NCBI GenBank assembly: GCA_003013855.2
Contig: ML058477.1
Span: 3,286,001 to 3,350,000, forward strand
Direction: 5' to 3'
Length of the DNA: 64,000 nucleotides
Origin: Liriodendron chinense
Lineage: Eukaryota; Streptophyta; Magnoliopsida; Magnoliales; Magnoliaceae
Below are positions 12,201 through 26,100 of the stretch, piece by piece (the stretch's first letter is position 1; each line of letters opens with the position of its first letter). The position numbers and the translations under genes are program-made. Under the pieces are notes generated by a model that was not told the DNA's origin, ran no database searches, and worked only from the letters and a program-made list of their open reading frames with translations.

Positions 12201-14110
12201 AATATAGATTTTTGCCATCTATGAAGTTTTGCTTGAAGACCACTCTCCCATTGGTTAAGGTGCAACAGCTAGTTGATTTAGATGAGAGGTTGGCCATGAG
12301 ATATACTTATAAAGCAATGTATCGGGAGAAAGATATGATAACACATAACTTGGGAGAGGTGAAGCGATATTCAGCCATACGGGAAATCATTGACTAACAG
12401 TGGAATCTCCAGTTGCATAGGTCCTTACATGCAACAGCTTATTTCCTAAATCCTAAATTTCGGTATGATAACAATTTCCATTTGGATTTAGATATTAAAA
12501 TCGGCCTATATATATTGAAAGAATAGTCTTGGATTCAAGGCAAATGGTCATCATTGATGAATATAAGGATAAGTTTAAAAGGGCCTATGGTTTATTTGAA
12601 AGAGAGACAACAAAATTAACTAGAACGACAAAACAACCAAGTAATTTTAAAATTATTTTGCTTCTTTGAGTTTAATGATATGCCTATGGTTTATAAATTG
12701 TGATCTTGTATGATGTATGTTTTTACTTTTTTGTTTATTTAGTTTATTTATATAATTATATGTGATTAATTTTTAGGTTTATGGCGGGAGAGTTACGGAG
12801 ACAAGTGTCCATAATAGCAAAAGTGCAACTGGAGCACTTTTAAGCAGGTGAGACATTATTGAATTCATTACTCAACTTATGAATTCGCCATGTAGTGACC
12901 AATAATAACATTATGTAATATTACATTCATTGCAGATACATTCAAAGAAGAAGAATCGACTCAAGCAGCAGAGATTGAATGCACTCGTCTTCATAAAATA
13001 CAATCTCCAACTCGAAATCAGTTATGCAAAGAGAGAGGACCAAGGGCTTGAACCTATATGCTTATTGGATACAGAATCTGACGATGAATGGATCACAGAG
13101 AAAGACGATCCTGCACTTCCTACAAATAACGATGAATGGACATAGGTGAATGCTTTGCTGATGGATTGGAGGATGTGCGACGTGTAGGCGGATCCACATC
13201 AAGACTAGATGAGCGACGTGGTATGATTGCATGTCATATTCTTATTGTTTAGTCTTGTAGTCTTATAATTATTAATTAATAGTCTTATCATAATGAATTA
13301 TGTATAAACTATTTTGTAGGTCTTACAAAATTTGATATTCGAAGTAAAGCGATGGGAAAAGCGAAAGTGATAGAAGAGGAAGAGTAGTTTATTTTGACAT
13401 CAAATTCTGAAGATGAAGATGATGTCGATAATGTTGACCTCATTTATGATGATAAGGGGGAGAAGGATGGCACCGCCACGGGAGATGAAGAATAGATTTG
13501 TTTGGACTTTTTATTTCCTTTTTTACTTATAGAAACAAATTAATATAGATGCATTAATAGTCTTCTCAAGTTCTTCGAGATTTCTTAAAATTTCCTACAC
13601 AAGGACCTCCACCAATCTAGAAACCAGATCTTCATGGATTTTATTCAAAGGTGTAGGCCTTGACATCTCACTAATCTTGTAGCTTTCATAATCCTCAGCA
13701 TGAGTTATACTTGAGAAAACATTCAATGGCCTCAAGTTTGTGTGAGATCACATAAGCATACCCATTGCGTGAATAATCGTCAACAAAAATGACAAAATAT
13801 TGACATATATTTCCAGCATGTACATTTAGGGGTCCACATATGTCAGAATAGATGGTATCCAGTAGACTGCTAGACCTTTGGAAAAAGATTTCTTAGTTTT
13901 TAAGACAGTGTTCACAAAATGGCAGAACAATTTTGAACAAGAAAACTAACGGGCCAAAACGAGCTAATCTTGTCATCTGCTCATTTCCAATGTGGTCTAA
14001 CCTCGTGTGTCCTTTTATGGATTAAATAAAATAGACCCATTGGACATAGCAATTAGAGCAAGAGATGCAAAATGCATGAGGTTATTGAGTCTAGAGGACA
14101 CTTTGGTCGC

Positions 14111-14159
<49 letters not shown>

Positions 14160-17100
14160 TACAATTCTTAAGAAATCAGAAACAAAAATTAAACTCAAGC
14201 ATGCCCCTGATGCATAAAGAGTATCAAGATGATCAACGCTTGCCCAACACACGTAGGGTGATGATAAACAACAATTCCTAACACATCTTCGGTGGTGTCG
14301 TTTCTTATGTACACTTTATAGCTCCCCATGGATGTAGGCCAGAATTCCTCAAGTCTTCCACAATCTCGGGTCACGTGCTTTGTTACGCATAAGTCCAAAA
14401 TTCACTCATTATGGAGGATCTATGGATAAGATTTCAGAACAAACGTCAACGAACAAAGTAGGGAGTGACATAGGAATTATCCTCTTTCTATCAGCAGTCT
14501 AGATGGGCATATCGCCAGAATTCATCGAGTCTTCTATGATCCCGGGTCACGTGCTTTGTTGTGCCTAAATCCAAAATACACTCATTAAATAGAGTATATC
14601 TATCGGATAGGATTTGATAACAAACGTCGACGAACAAAGTAGGGAGTGACATAGGAATTATTGTCTTTCTATCAGCACTCTAGCAAGCATATGGCCAGCC
14701 TTACCATTGAAAAGGCAGATGGCATCAATCGTCTTTAGCTTCTTCCTTCATTTCCTCCTCTTGGGATTTAGAGGTGTCACATAGTGATTTAATCAATGTG
14801 ATTCAGGATCCTTTTAATAGGGGCCGAAAACTTAAGCAAGAAACAATGCATCGCAATTATGTTATGATTTTTCGTTAAGGTGCACCCAGCATTCCTCAGG
14901 TCGCTGATCATCTGCCCCATCTTACAGATACAACCCCTGATGTCCAACTAGCATTATGTACGCTTGGAACTCCATTTCCATCACCCTATACAATGCATCC
15001 GACTTCTACGCATACACATCAGCCAATGCATCCCTCCCTAGTGGTCTTATACACCTCATACGCGAATATGAACTCATCGTGCGTGGCATTCATCAAGATA
15101 TAACTAGTTGAATGATTTTGTTTAACTCACCTATTGTAATGATTCATAACAGCCTTATAATTAGCTAAGTATCCATCCATAGCGGATTCCTTCGTAACTA
15201 CTTCAAGAGTGTAGACATGTCATCATCATATCAGGAGGATTTTCACTATGCGGGGCAAGTTGTTATAGTTGTTTCCATCAAAATTTTCACCTTTGAAAAG
15301 TTCAATAACTATAGCATTGGTAGCCATCTGTACATTGCAAGAGTATCGCTACTTAGCTAAAGCTACAATCAAGTACTAATCATCGACATTCCCACCTTTT
15401 ATCCGAGGCTTCTGTTGCAAATGTAATCTATGAATCCTATATCATCATCATCATTTAAGCCTTATACCAATTAATTAAGGTTGGCTACCTGAATCCTATT
15501 CTGCCATTCCATTCTAACAAGGGCTAGATGCCTAGACCTTCAGTTAGACCACAAGTCATCAAGAATTTTCTTACTAACTCCATCCATGTCCTTTTGGGCC
15601 TTCCCCCTGCCCTTTTAGAGCCTTCAACTTGTACCAACTCACTCCTGACTAACATTTCTTAGTCTCTATTGCACATGACCAAACCATCTAAGTCTAATTT
15701 CCCTCATCTTATTACCTACTAATGCTATGCTTAAGTTCCTCTGAATGCATTCATTTCTAATTTTGTCCTTCCTCATCTTGTCCCTCATCCATCTCAACAT
15801 CCTCATTTCAGCTACATCATTCTACAAACATGTTGTTCTTTAACTGCCCAACACTTTCTACCATAAAGCATGGCTGTTAGTGCACTTTTCTGTGGCATAC
15901 TAGTGCACCTTGTTTGTCAATCACTTACGTCAGTGAGTCTAATGTCGGTTGAGCCTAATGAAGACGAAGACCGAAGACTCAAGTGGCCCAGCTGCATCAA
16001 GGAAGAAGAATCAGGTAAAAGTGATGCCTTGGTATGCCTTGCCTTGACCAAAACCTAACCCATAACCTCTTAGATGACTTGGACCAACTAGGTATACCCT
16101 TAGTCATCATCATTAGTCTTAGAACTCCATGAAAAACATGATAAGTTAGACTAATTAAAGAGGTGGAAGCTGCTGTAATCAAAACAGCTCAAATAGCAGT
16201 TTCCGATTGATCTCCGATCAATCGGACGTTGGCTTCGATAGGACTCCGATCAATCGGACAGAAGTTCCGATCAATCGGAAATTGTTCCAGTAACCTTGAA
16301 AACCCACTGGACATATTTCCGATCAATCAGACAGTATTCCGATCCATCGAAAAGGGTCAGTCCAATCAATCGGACAGTGTTCCGATCAATCGAAATATCT
16401 TCTAGAGACTTCACTGGATATATTTCCGATCAATCGGACGTGTCTCCGATCAATCGGACTGGTCTACGATCAATCGGACCTTTTTCCGATCATCGGAGAT
16501 GCGCGAATCTGCCCTTTTTTTACCGTTGGAAGAAAATCTATTTAAAGAGGGGGATTCGTTTTTTAGCTAAGGGAGGAGATTTTGAGGAGATAGGAGCCAC
16601 CATTGTTGAAGATCATTAAGAGCCCTATTCCTAACCTAAACAAGTGATCTTCCTTGTGATTCATCACAAGTATGGAGCATTCAAAGCTCAAGAAGAAGAT
16701 GCACTTGTCCATCTTTTGATCTCTAGAGATTGGATTGATCTTGATAGTCATATTCATATCCAATGCTCTATGATGAGATCGTTGTAGGTGAGACTCTCTA
16801 GGTAACCCATTCCCATAAGTTGTAGAGATCTCAAACCTACCCTCCCTAGCACCTTGGGCATCTCCAATGGACCATCACATGCAAGGTAGCTGATCTTGGA
16901 GCTGAAGCCTTGGCAAAGCGGCGGCGTCAAAGATCGGGGGAGCACAAGGGGAGCTGATTCAAGCACGGGAGAGCGAGAAGAAGCAACCCGAAGCGGTGCT
17001 ACAAATGGGCTCAATCCGACAAGTAAGGTCGTCTTGTTAGGAGTCCATCCACTCAATTCCCTGTGGGAGTTGAGTGTAGAGTTTGTTTGACAAACTCGAA

Positions 17101-20100
17101 CTAGGGTCATTAGCCGATCCTTGGCCTATTAGTTGGGCCTAAAATCTAGGGACGTCAGCCGTTCCTTGGCACGTTAGTCGGGCCTAAACAAAGTCTCCAA
17201 GGGGGAGCCACCAACACGGGTGTAAACGTGTAGGTTGGGAGGAACCTGTAAACTCCCCGGTTGGGTGGATCCGAATTAAAACACCTTGGTTGGAAGGAAC
17301 CAGATTTAAACTCCCCAATGAATGCCGGTGTGCTCAAAGGGTTGAGTACTTGAACCGGGAGTAGAGTAGACAAGTAGTCGAACCAATATACATCCTTGTG
17401 TTTGTGATTGTTCTTGAGCACATTTCTCTTTATGCATTGTGTTTAAATTGGTTAATTATGAATGCTTAGTTAGGAATGCATGCTAGGCACTTGATAGGCA
17501 CATCCACACTCACAAGATGTACTTTCACTACCTCATATTGACTTGAGCTTTTCTTGATCCATCCTCTATAGTCCACATGAGTTGTTTAGACTAGGTTGCT
17601 GATTGCACTTATCATTTGCTAGTCTCTTGATTGGACTCACTTAGGCTTGGAAGCCGAAGTGTTAATCGCTTACGTAGTTTAATTTGTTGAATTGTTTAAG
17701 TAGGCGAAAAGAGTGTTAATCGCTTACGTAGTTTAATTTGTTGAATTGTTTAAGTAGGCGAAAAGAGTTTTAAAAAGGTCCTAATCACCCCCTCCTATAG
17801 GTTTAGCCATAATTCTAGTTGCTCTTTAAGCTTCCGCACGTGTATGCATAGGGTGTCGTGTTAGACTACCCGACGCAATTTCAATGGCTAGTCTTAAAAA
17901 AATGCTTTAGTGACAATAATTTATGTAACAAAAAGCAAACCTCATCATTGGTGCATGCATCATTTTGGTGGTGAGAAGAGGCCTACTCAAATTATGCACA
18001 ACCTTAGAAGAATTATTACATCTTGCACTAGTGTTAATTAAGGATTCTTAAAATAATCAAGTAATATTTAAACACATCTAACCGTGCAATTATAATTATA
18101 ATAATTCAAGTATCATAAGAATCCATGACTAACAACATGTAAAACAATAAAACCAATCATCACCGGATGCATGGTCAATGTGATAGATGGGATAGGATTA
18201 AAATGAAGACACACATACAATCTTAAAATCTACTAAGAAAATAATATATCTTATTCTGGGTTCCACACTTTAACATCATCACAAAAAGGTGGGGCCCACC
18301 ACATACAAAGAGATGGGTAGACATGATTAAAGTATCATAATTATAAACATCTAGAAAGAAACTAAAATTTACTTAATGTTCTTATACTAATACATAACAC
18401 CAATCATCATCACAAATTATCAGGACGATTCATCACAGAAAATGGACCACACCATTGAAAGATTTCAAAAAAAAAAAACCTTAGTCACTTCCTTGGTCAT
18501 TTCTTAAATCAATCCACAAATGGCCGATTTAGGCACACAATTAGATTCAATAAATCTTGACTAAAGAAGAGGCTATAGGCTTAAAAACGGGCCCACTAAT
18601 TTTTATGCATCTGGGGCCCGCACATACTGTCCAAATGCCCATGGATAACATATGTTAGCCCCCAAATTATGGCATAAAATTAATGAATTGATGGTATCAC
18701 AAAAAAACTAATAACAACTAAATGGGCAATGGTGCCCTAGCCCAGCCCACTCTTTAACAGGATCATGAACAACATTTTTCAGCAAGATTTTTGTTCTCCT
18801 TCGGCTTATCAGAGTGGGGTCCACATCATACAATGGTTTTGGGCCAAAAATCTGACAAAAAGCTTCTAATTTAAGCTCAAAGGCAACAAGCACAACTATT
18901 ATACAACTTAGGCCCATGTCTCCTTTTCTTCTCTCTTAGAGTTCTAATAAACCTATCATGCAAACCCTCTTCTTCATTTCAACAAGCCGCCATGTCAACA
19001 ATTAAAAACATAGAAGAAGGCTGGTTAAAGGAATGCACATGGCATGGCTGTCGGCCACAGCTGCCAGCTGCAGCTGTCGCCAACAGCACTGCACGAAAGA
19101 GAAAAGGAGGAGAGAATGAGATAAGAGGGAGGTGGGCAATGGTTGTTGCTCCAGCCAACTGCGATGGCGGTTGCAACGACTGCAACTAACATTTCGGCAG
19201 TCATTTTCAAGTAAAGCTGCTACTGCGGCGATGGTGCCATCACCTCTTTTCTTCTTTTTATTATTTTGTGGTGGCCATAGTTGTCGCTCCTATCATGGTG
19301 GTGACAGGCATGGCTATTTTCAAACAGGGTGAGAAATTACATGGAATTTTCAAAAAGGGTGAGAAACCACTTCTTTTGGACCGGTTTTCAAAGCAGGAAT
19401 TACATGGAATTTTCAAACAGGGTGAGAAAGTAATAATGGCTTATTTCCAGGGTATTTACTAAGGAATTGGAAAATCAAACAGGCCCTTAGTGAAAGTAAC
19501 TGCACCGAAACAACAGCAACACTTCAGTAGACATCCAAGAACTACTCTTGCATGAGTGTTGAACCCAAAAAAACAAACTTTTAATTGTCCAATTGCAAAT
19601 GCATCAGTTTTGCCTTGCAATCAAGCATTAACAGACCCAAAGTGAAACAGCCTACTAGCATAATTGCAAGGATTGCCCAACTTATCAGTACATATTATTC
19701 CCACATAAATTGAGCAAAAGTCCCAGCTTCACCAAAATGCATCCCAAAGACCTTGCACTCATCATAAAAGTTCGAGTTGTTTGATGCAGATCATTCCCTG
19801 CCTTTTCCAACTCACCTCGCAATGCTTTAAATATACCATAATTGTGAGCAGTGCTCGAAGTATCAGTATCATTATTCATTACAAATTTCGCTGGCCGGGG
19901 ATATAGAAACAACATCGATATCGTTGATAAAATCGGCAATAATTGGAAATGCAGGGAAACATTGGGGAAACATAGAGAAACATGGTGGAAATTTTCAGTG
20001 AAACTTCAAAAGATATTAAAAATACACATATTTGCATATTTAGAAATCAAAAAATTGCAAAAAGAATGCATACATAAGAAGTTTCCATTTAATGGGGGGC

Positions 20101-23100
20101 TTAAAAGCATGTGTTATTGTAAGAAATCAGTCCAACCATCCCATCAATCCCATCTATCCATTTAAGCATCCTACGTTCCATCCAAACATCCATCAATATT
20201 TTAGAATATCGATAACACGATATTTCACTGAGAAATCGTCAACAAATGAAAAAGAGACAAAAGAATGTGGTCTTGATATCGCCCATGTTGGGTTAGTGGT
20301 AATATCGTCGACGATTTGATCACTGCATACAACCATGCACCCATAAAAAAGAAAATTGAAATAGAATTTTTTTTAATAAACAGATTTTTGGCAATATTGA
20401 GACATTGGGGATATTATCGAAATATCGTCAATACACTAGTTATACAAGCGACGCCTAGAATTTACACGGTTGAAAATATTGGCAATAAATTGGAGATATC
20501 GATACATTGGTGATACAAGCGACACTTGGAATTTACTCAGTTGAAAATATCGGTGATACATTGGCAATACTTAGCGATACATCACCAATACTTGGAATTT
20601 TTTATGCTACCGGTGTTATCGATATCAATGTTTGCAATATCGATAATATCAGCCGATACTATCGATATCGCAGGTCAGCGACACGAAAAAGCCCTGGAAC
20701 CACAAAAAATTGTCTGGTTCCAGCGTATCGACAATATTATCGGACGATATCGCAAATATCGCACGATATATCGATATTATCGGCCGATATCGCAAATATC
20801 GCACGATATATCGATATATCGGCCACATAGGGTAGCTTGCATTGCGTTGAACTAAGATAATCAAAACTGCATTTGGAGGATACCGAAGCCACCCCCGCGT
20901 CTAGAGGAGAGATTGAGCGTTTAGAGCTTGTGTTCAGTCATTCATTTTGAGAACGAGTGTGCAATGTGTTGGCCATTATCGAGCCCATATATAGCGTGTT
21001 GAGGACTTTCGACAATGAGGTATATCCATCAATGGGATCATTGTATGCATCCATACAAGTGTATATGGGAGGAAAGCTCGAGTTCCATTGTACTAGACTA
21101 TTACGATTATACAGTACCCACAGATGGGCATACTGGTTCAATTTGGAGATGATGAGTACCAGCGTTATGTCAAGGAGTATCTTAGCTGGTACCATTCTAC
21201 TATGACCTGGGCACAATACTGTCGATTTGTGGAGCAGCAGTTTTATTCTAACCCCGTCGAGATGGAGACGATGATTACGAGCCACTGCACTACTCTATGT
21301 GGGTCTAGGCAGCAGTCAGTTGTATCATCCATAGGTATATTTCTCAACTCTCTTGCTTGTTTTACTTTGTCAATGAATTGGTTGTGTTTTCATTAATGTC
21401 TTGTTACATTTATATATCTTATGGAATCAATCTAAACAATAGTTGCATCAGTTCAGTCAGACAGCGCATAGCTTAGGATCCTTTTACAAAGGAACTCCAT
21501 TATGTGGACTTTTCTTCTTTTACATATTATGATTTAAATGTGTATTAAGGTCCATTTTAACAATCCCTGAAGTTTCATTGAAAAATTCAATCAATTTCCC
21601 CATGTTTCCCCATGTTTCCCAAAAAGTGTGATACATTACCCGATACAACCGATATATCCTTTGCGATACGCGCTATATATCTATATCCCAAGGGTGCGAA
21701 ACATAACGCGATACCGATACTGCGAACATTGATCGATATCGCTACCAGTGTTATCAGTATCGTTGAGCTTAGAGACAATATCAGGTATATTTCAATAATA
21801 TCGAGGATAATTCAAACAATGATTTGTGTTGATTGGAGTCTTCAATCTACAGTTTTGAGAGTCATCGATCAATCAATTGTTGTGGTCAATTGATCGAAAA
21901 TACCCCGGATGATACAGATTAGTCTCTAGACAATTTTAGACAAGTTCGGTCGATCAAACTTGGAGGCTCAATCTATCGGAAATAGCCGCTTTATATTGCA
22001 AACTCTCTAGACGGTTTCAGTTGATCGAACATGTGGTCGTCGAGTGATTGAGGAGTCATCGATTGATATCGATCGATCAACCGATCAATCGACGGTTCGC
22101 ACGGTTTTGCGTTAGTGCGCGATTTTATTTCCTATTCCAAGTGTAACACTACATAAACGGGTGTAATGTGGGATTAGGGTATGACAAGGAGATCTAATAT
22201 GTTTCTAAGGTTTGCAAAGGGAGGAGGGTAGGTTTTTTCGCATCTGTAAGTTGGTTTCCATCTCTGTGTTGATTGTGTTTGTCCATTTCTTACTTGACTG
22301 AACTCTGTGATTGCTTCCGCATCACCCCAACAAGTGGTATCAGAGCTATACGCTGGGTTTTGAATTTAAATATAAGACATGACAATGAAGGAATCAAACG
22401 TGAAGTATGAAATGGAGAAGTTCACCGGAAAAAATAACTTGGAATTATGGAAGGTGAAGATGAAAGGCCTTCTAGTTCAGCAAGGATTGCAACAGGCACT
22501 CCTTAGCAAAGAGAAGTGTCCTGCGACTATGATAGATGAAAAGTGGAATAAACTTGATCAAAGGGCGACAACCTCTATCCAATTATGATTATGTTTATCC
22601 GACGATATTCTATATAATGTCCTTGATAAGAAGACCACCACTGAGGTTTGGACAAAGTTGGACACCTTGTACATGATGAAATCTGTAACGAATCGTCTGT
22701 ATCTGAAGACGCAATTTTATAACCTAAAGATGGCGAAAGGGTCAAATCTTAATGAACACATGAGAAAGTTCAATCAACTACTCTGCAAATTGACATGCGT
22801 GAAAGTTAAGATGGACGAGGAAGATACAGCCCTAGTTTTGTTGTCGTCTCTTCCGAAATCCTACGAGTATCTGGTGGATACTCTGTATTGTGGTAGACAC
22901 ACCTTGAACATTGAAACCATTATCTCAACCCTTCAATCGAAACAGTTGAGAAAGAAAAACAGTGGCGAAGGGTCTTCTACAGACGTACTATTTGTCCGAG
23001 GTAGACGGATTGAGCAAGAAAAGGGAAAGACTCAATCTAGATCCACGTCTAAGGGCAGAGGGAAGGCAAAGTGCTGGAACTGTGGAAAGGTGGGACAGAT

Positions 23101-26100
23101 GAAGAAGGATTGTTGGAATTCTAAAGCCTAGAAGGGAGATAAATAAGATGATACATCGAAAGAGGCTAATACAGTAGAATCCATTGAGGAGATGGGTGGT
23201 TGTGATGTGTTGACTGTATCTAAGTCCGGGAATTTCGATAATGAATGGATTTTGGATCTGGGGGCATCATATCACATGTACCCTCATCGGAATTGGTTCA
23301 GCACCTATAATGAGTATGATGGTGGTCGGGTTTTTATGGGCAAATGACCATGCTTGTAAAGTGGTTGGTATCGGATCGGTGCACATCAAAATGTTTGATG
23401 GGATGGAGCAGCGCATCCTGACGAATGTGAGACACGTTCCAGACTTAAAGAAGAATCTGATATCTTTGGGAGCTCTCGAGGCACTTGGGTGCAAGTTCAC
23501 CGAATTTGATTGTATCTTAAAAGTTTCAAAGGGGTTACTCATCATGATGAAAACACAGCGGAACGGTAACCTTTACACGTTGATCGGGAGTATTGTACTG
23601 AGTGGAGCTGCGGAGTCCACACCCGCACGTTTGTGGCATGTGCGCCTAGGCCACATGAGCAAGCGCGATATGAAGGTACTTTCTAATCGTTGTTTAATTC
23701 CTGCATTTAAAAGTGTTAATTTTAATGTGTGTGAGCATTGTATATATGGTAAACAATCACGATTATCTTTTAAATTGGAAAAACATGTTAGTAAGGGTAT
23801 GTTAGACTATGTGCATTCTGACGTATGGGGGCTGTCACCCATGATTTCTAGAGGGTCGTCATATTTTGTCACATTCATAGACGACTTCTCCAGAAAGGTA
23901 TGGATTTATTTCATGAAGAATAAATCCGATGTTTTTGCCACCTTTAAGATGTGGAAGGCAATGGTGGAAACGCAGACAAGGTGTTAAGGATAGACAATGG
24001 AGGCGAGTTCACTTCTAAGGAATTCAATCAATTTCGTAAAGATGAAGGGATCACGAAGCACAATACAGTAAGGCATACACAAGAGCAGAATGGTGTGGCG
24101 GAAGAGATGAATCAGACTCTCTTGGAGAGAGCCCGAAGCATATTGAGTAATGTTGCATTGATCAAGGAGTTATGGACTGAGGCCGTGAACACGGCTTGTT
24201 ACTTGGTGAATCGGTCTCCTTCTACAGACATAGATTGTAAAATGACAGAGGTGTGGAGTGGTCATGAAATAGACTATTCGGGAATGCGTGTATTTGGTTG
24301 CAACACTTACTCTCATGCACCTCCAGTAGAGAGAGATAAGCTAAACCAAAGGGCGAAGTGTGCCTTTGTTGGTTATGGAGATGGTGTGAAGGGATATAGG
24401 CTATATAATCGGGTCAAACAGAAGATCACGATTAGCCGAGACATCAGGTATGATGAGGATTCCTTGTTCCGCAAGGATGAGCCTACTTTGAGCTTTGGAT
24501 CATCCTCATTTTGGGGGCCATGTCCTAAAATGAGTTGGAGAAACAGATGGACAGGAAAGATTTCTAACAAACATCAAGGTGGACCCCACGTACGGTTGGG
24601 GTTAGGTTGGCACCTCGATGAATCCAACATATTAAGCGGCGATTGTTGGGTGCAATACATCGAGGGTAGTTACGTAAATAAGAAAATACAAAAACATATC
24701 CGTATAGGTAACTAACAGCAGGCGGTTTAATGTCTAACGGTGAAAAATGTGGGCGGATTTTGGGAAATAGTTTAAAAGTGGGAGGTTTTTGGTCCATAGC
24801 CAAAAAGGCAGGCAGCCTTATGGAAAAATCCCTTAAAACTTTACCAACTATTCAGCAACAATGCGCGGATAAAAGCAGAAAAATGCAACCAACCACAGAT
24901 AGCGGATTTTAGTTATATCAGGTGGGAAAAGATTTGAAAAACCAGAACTCCATAAAAGTTATACTGGGAAAAAAAAAAACTGCAAGGCACAGCTTTAAGA
25001 CCTATAGAAGTAAACAGCTAGATGAGAATACAAGAGGAAGATGATGCCCTCCAAGAAGGATGCACTAATGCCATAATTAATTTTTAGAAACACCCCATTA
25101 CTGACTCTAATAATATAAAATTACATGGTGAAACATCGAAGAACATGCATAAAGATCCAATCAGCTCATGACTGCATAACTCCATACTGCTAGACAGGAA
25201 AAACTTCTTGTAGCCCCATCTAGTCATAATAAAATCTACAAGTTAGCATAAAAGGAAAACTGGGTCTTACTGCTTCTCTGAGGGAGAGGGTTACCTGTGA
25301 CATATTACTAGCTTTATTCTTGATGCCCCTGAGTTGCTCAAGAGCATGAATGCTATTGGAGTGAGATGATATGAAGTTCATATGCAATGAAGTTCTGGAT
25401 GTTGCATGAAAATGGTCACAAAATTGCTCAAATAAGTGGTATAATTCATCTGCGGAATTCTGCAGGAAATAGCATACATACATGAGAGAGATGATAAAAC
25501 ATTGACCAACAAAAACTATGGAACACCACGGTAACCTGGTAAAATGCAATTATCTCAGTTGTTTCCATGTTGTACACAGCAAAGAATGCGGGATGCTGAT
25601 CAGTATTGCGAGATACCTGAAGATTCAAAGGCACAGAATAACTCAATTGTAAGAAATTCACATTGCAGGATAGAATCTTTGGTGCCTGTTTGGATGTACC
25701 CCAGAATGAGAAAGGAATCAAGCCAGACCTTCCCAATGTGTATTTTGAGGAAGAAGGGTCATTTGGCGCATCCCCCAAAATGCAGATGGCGATGAGCCAA
25801 ATGCCTCCATCTGCAAAATCTGCCCAAAAAATTAGGATAATGATAACCGATCAGACTTGATCAGACCATCATATTCTCATCATGGGTTGCGGGCACGATT
25901 CTGCTGACATTCTTTGGTACACACAACCTGGACCTCAGCAAATCATGGCATGGAAAAACCTAAATTTGGTAGAACAAAACCCAGCAACCAGTCAATAGAA
26001 GAACAAAGAATGAAGAATTCATACCCCTCCATCAACGCTACCAAACTTGATTAGCAGATGGTGCCGATCTAAGAATTGAACCTGTTCAGAATCATGTTAT

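Larger units (their letters stand above)
9901..13560 (+). mobile_element. hAT element 2, related to element 1, right end lost
   Basis: It begins CAGTGTTGTTAACATTG directly after the satellite remnant. The order of regions follows element 1: an ACGATTC-rich end, the NGIERR-like leader GGAATCGAACGCCGC, then transposase pieces. Homology to element 1 runs to about 13560 and stops before the right terminal repeat, where Copia-like sequence begins. It is more decayed than element 1 and carries a SINE at 10179-10288. Confidence 0.8.
13561..15436 (-). mobile_element. Decayed Copia fragment (gag-protease-integrase part)
   Basis: Read on the minus strand, gag-like remnants lie at about 15300-14700. 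A protease-like segment lies at 14398-14195 (VTKHVTRDC, FWPTSMGSYKVYI, NDTTEDVLGI). An integrase start follows near 13860-13770, where TIYSDICGP and YFVIFVDDYSRNG can be read. No LTR was found. Stops and frameshifts are frequent. It abuts hAT element 2 on the left and an RTE LINE on the right. Confidence 0.7.
15875..17883 (+). mobile_element. Solo LTR of a Copia-type element
   Basis: It starts TGTTAGTGCAC and ends AATTTCA, with a perfect 5-bp duplication ATGGC at 15870-15874 and 17884-17888. The flanks join inside the RTE LINE at the AMLYG codons. The 3' part has the TTAAGTAGGCGAAAAGAG and AATCACCCCCTCCTATAGG features often seen near the 3' end of plant Copia LTRs. No internal region is left, so this is a solo LTR of 2,009 bp. 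The related LTR fragment is at 1-495. Confidence 0.85.
4464..25294 (-). other. 20.8-kb intron of DET1 packed with transposons
   Basis: It is bounded by the GTAACC donor at 25294 and the TTCTGCAG acceptor at 4464. The joined exons continue in frame, so the whole transposon cluster between is intronic. Elements sit in both orientations. 4464-5289 itself shows no gene. Confidence 0.85.

Noticed and set aside
16205..16498. CRISPR-like regularly spaced repeats
   Set aside because: Plant nuclear DNA. The units are short palindromes inside an LTR with similar spacers and no cas genes.
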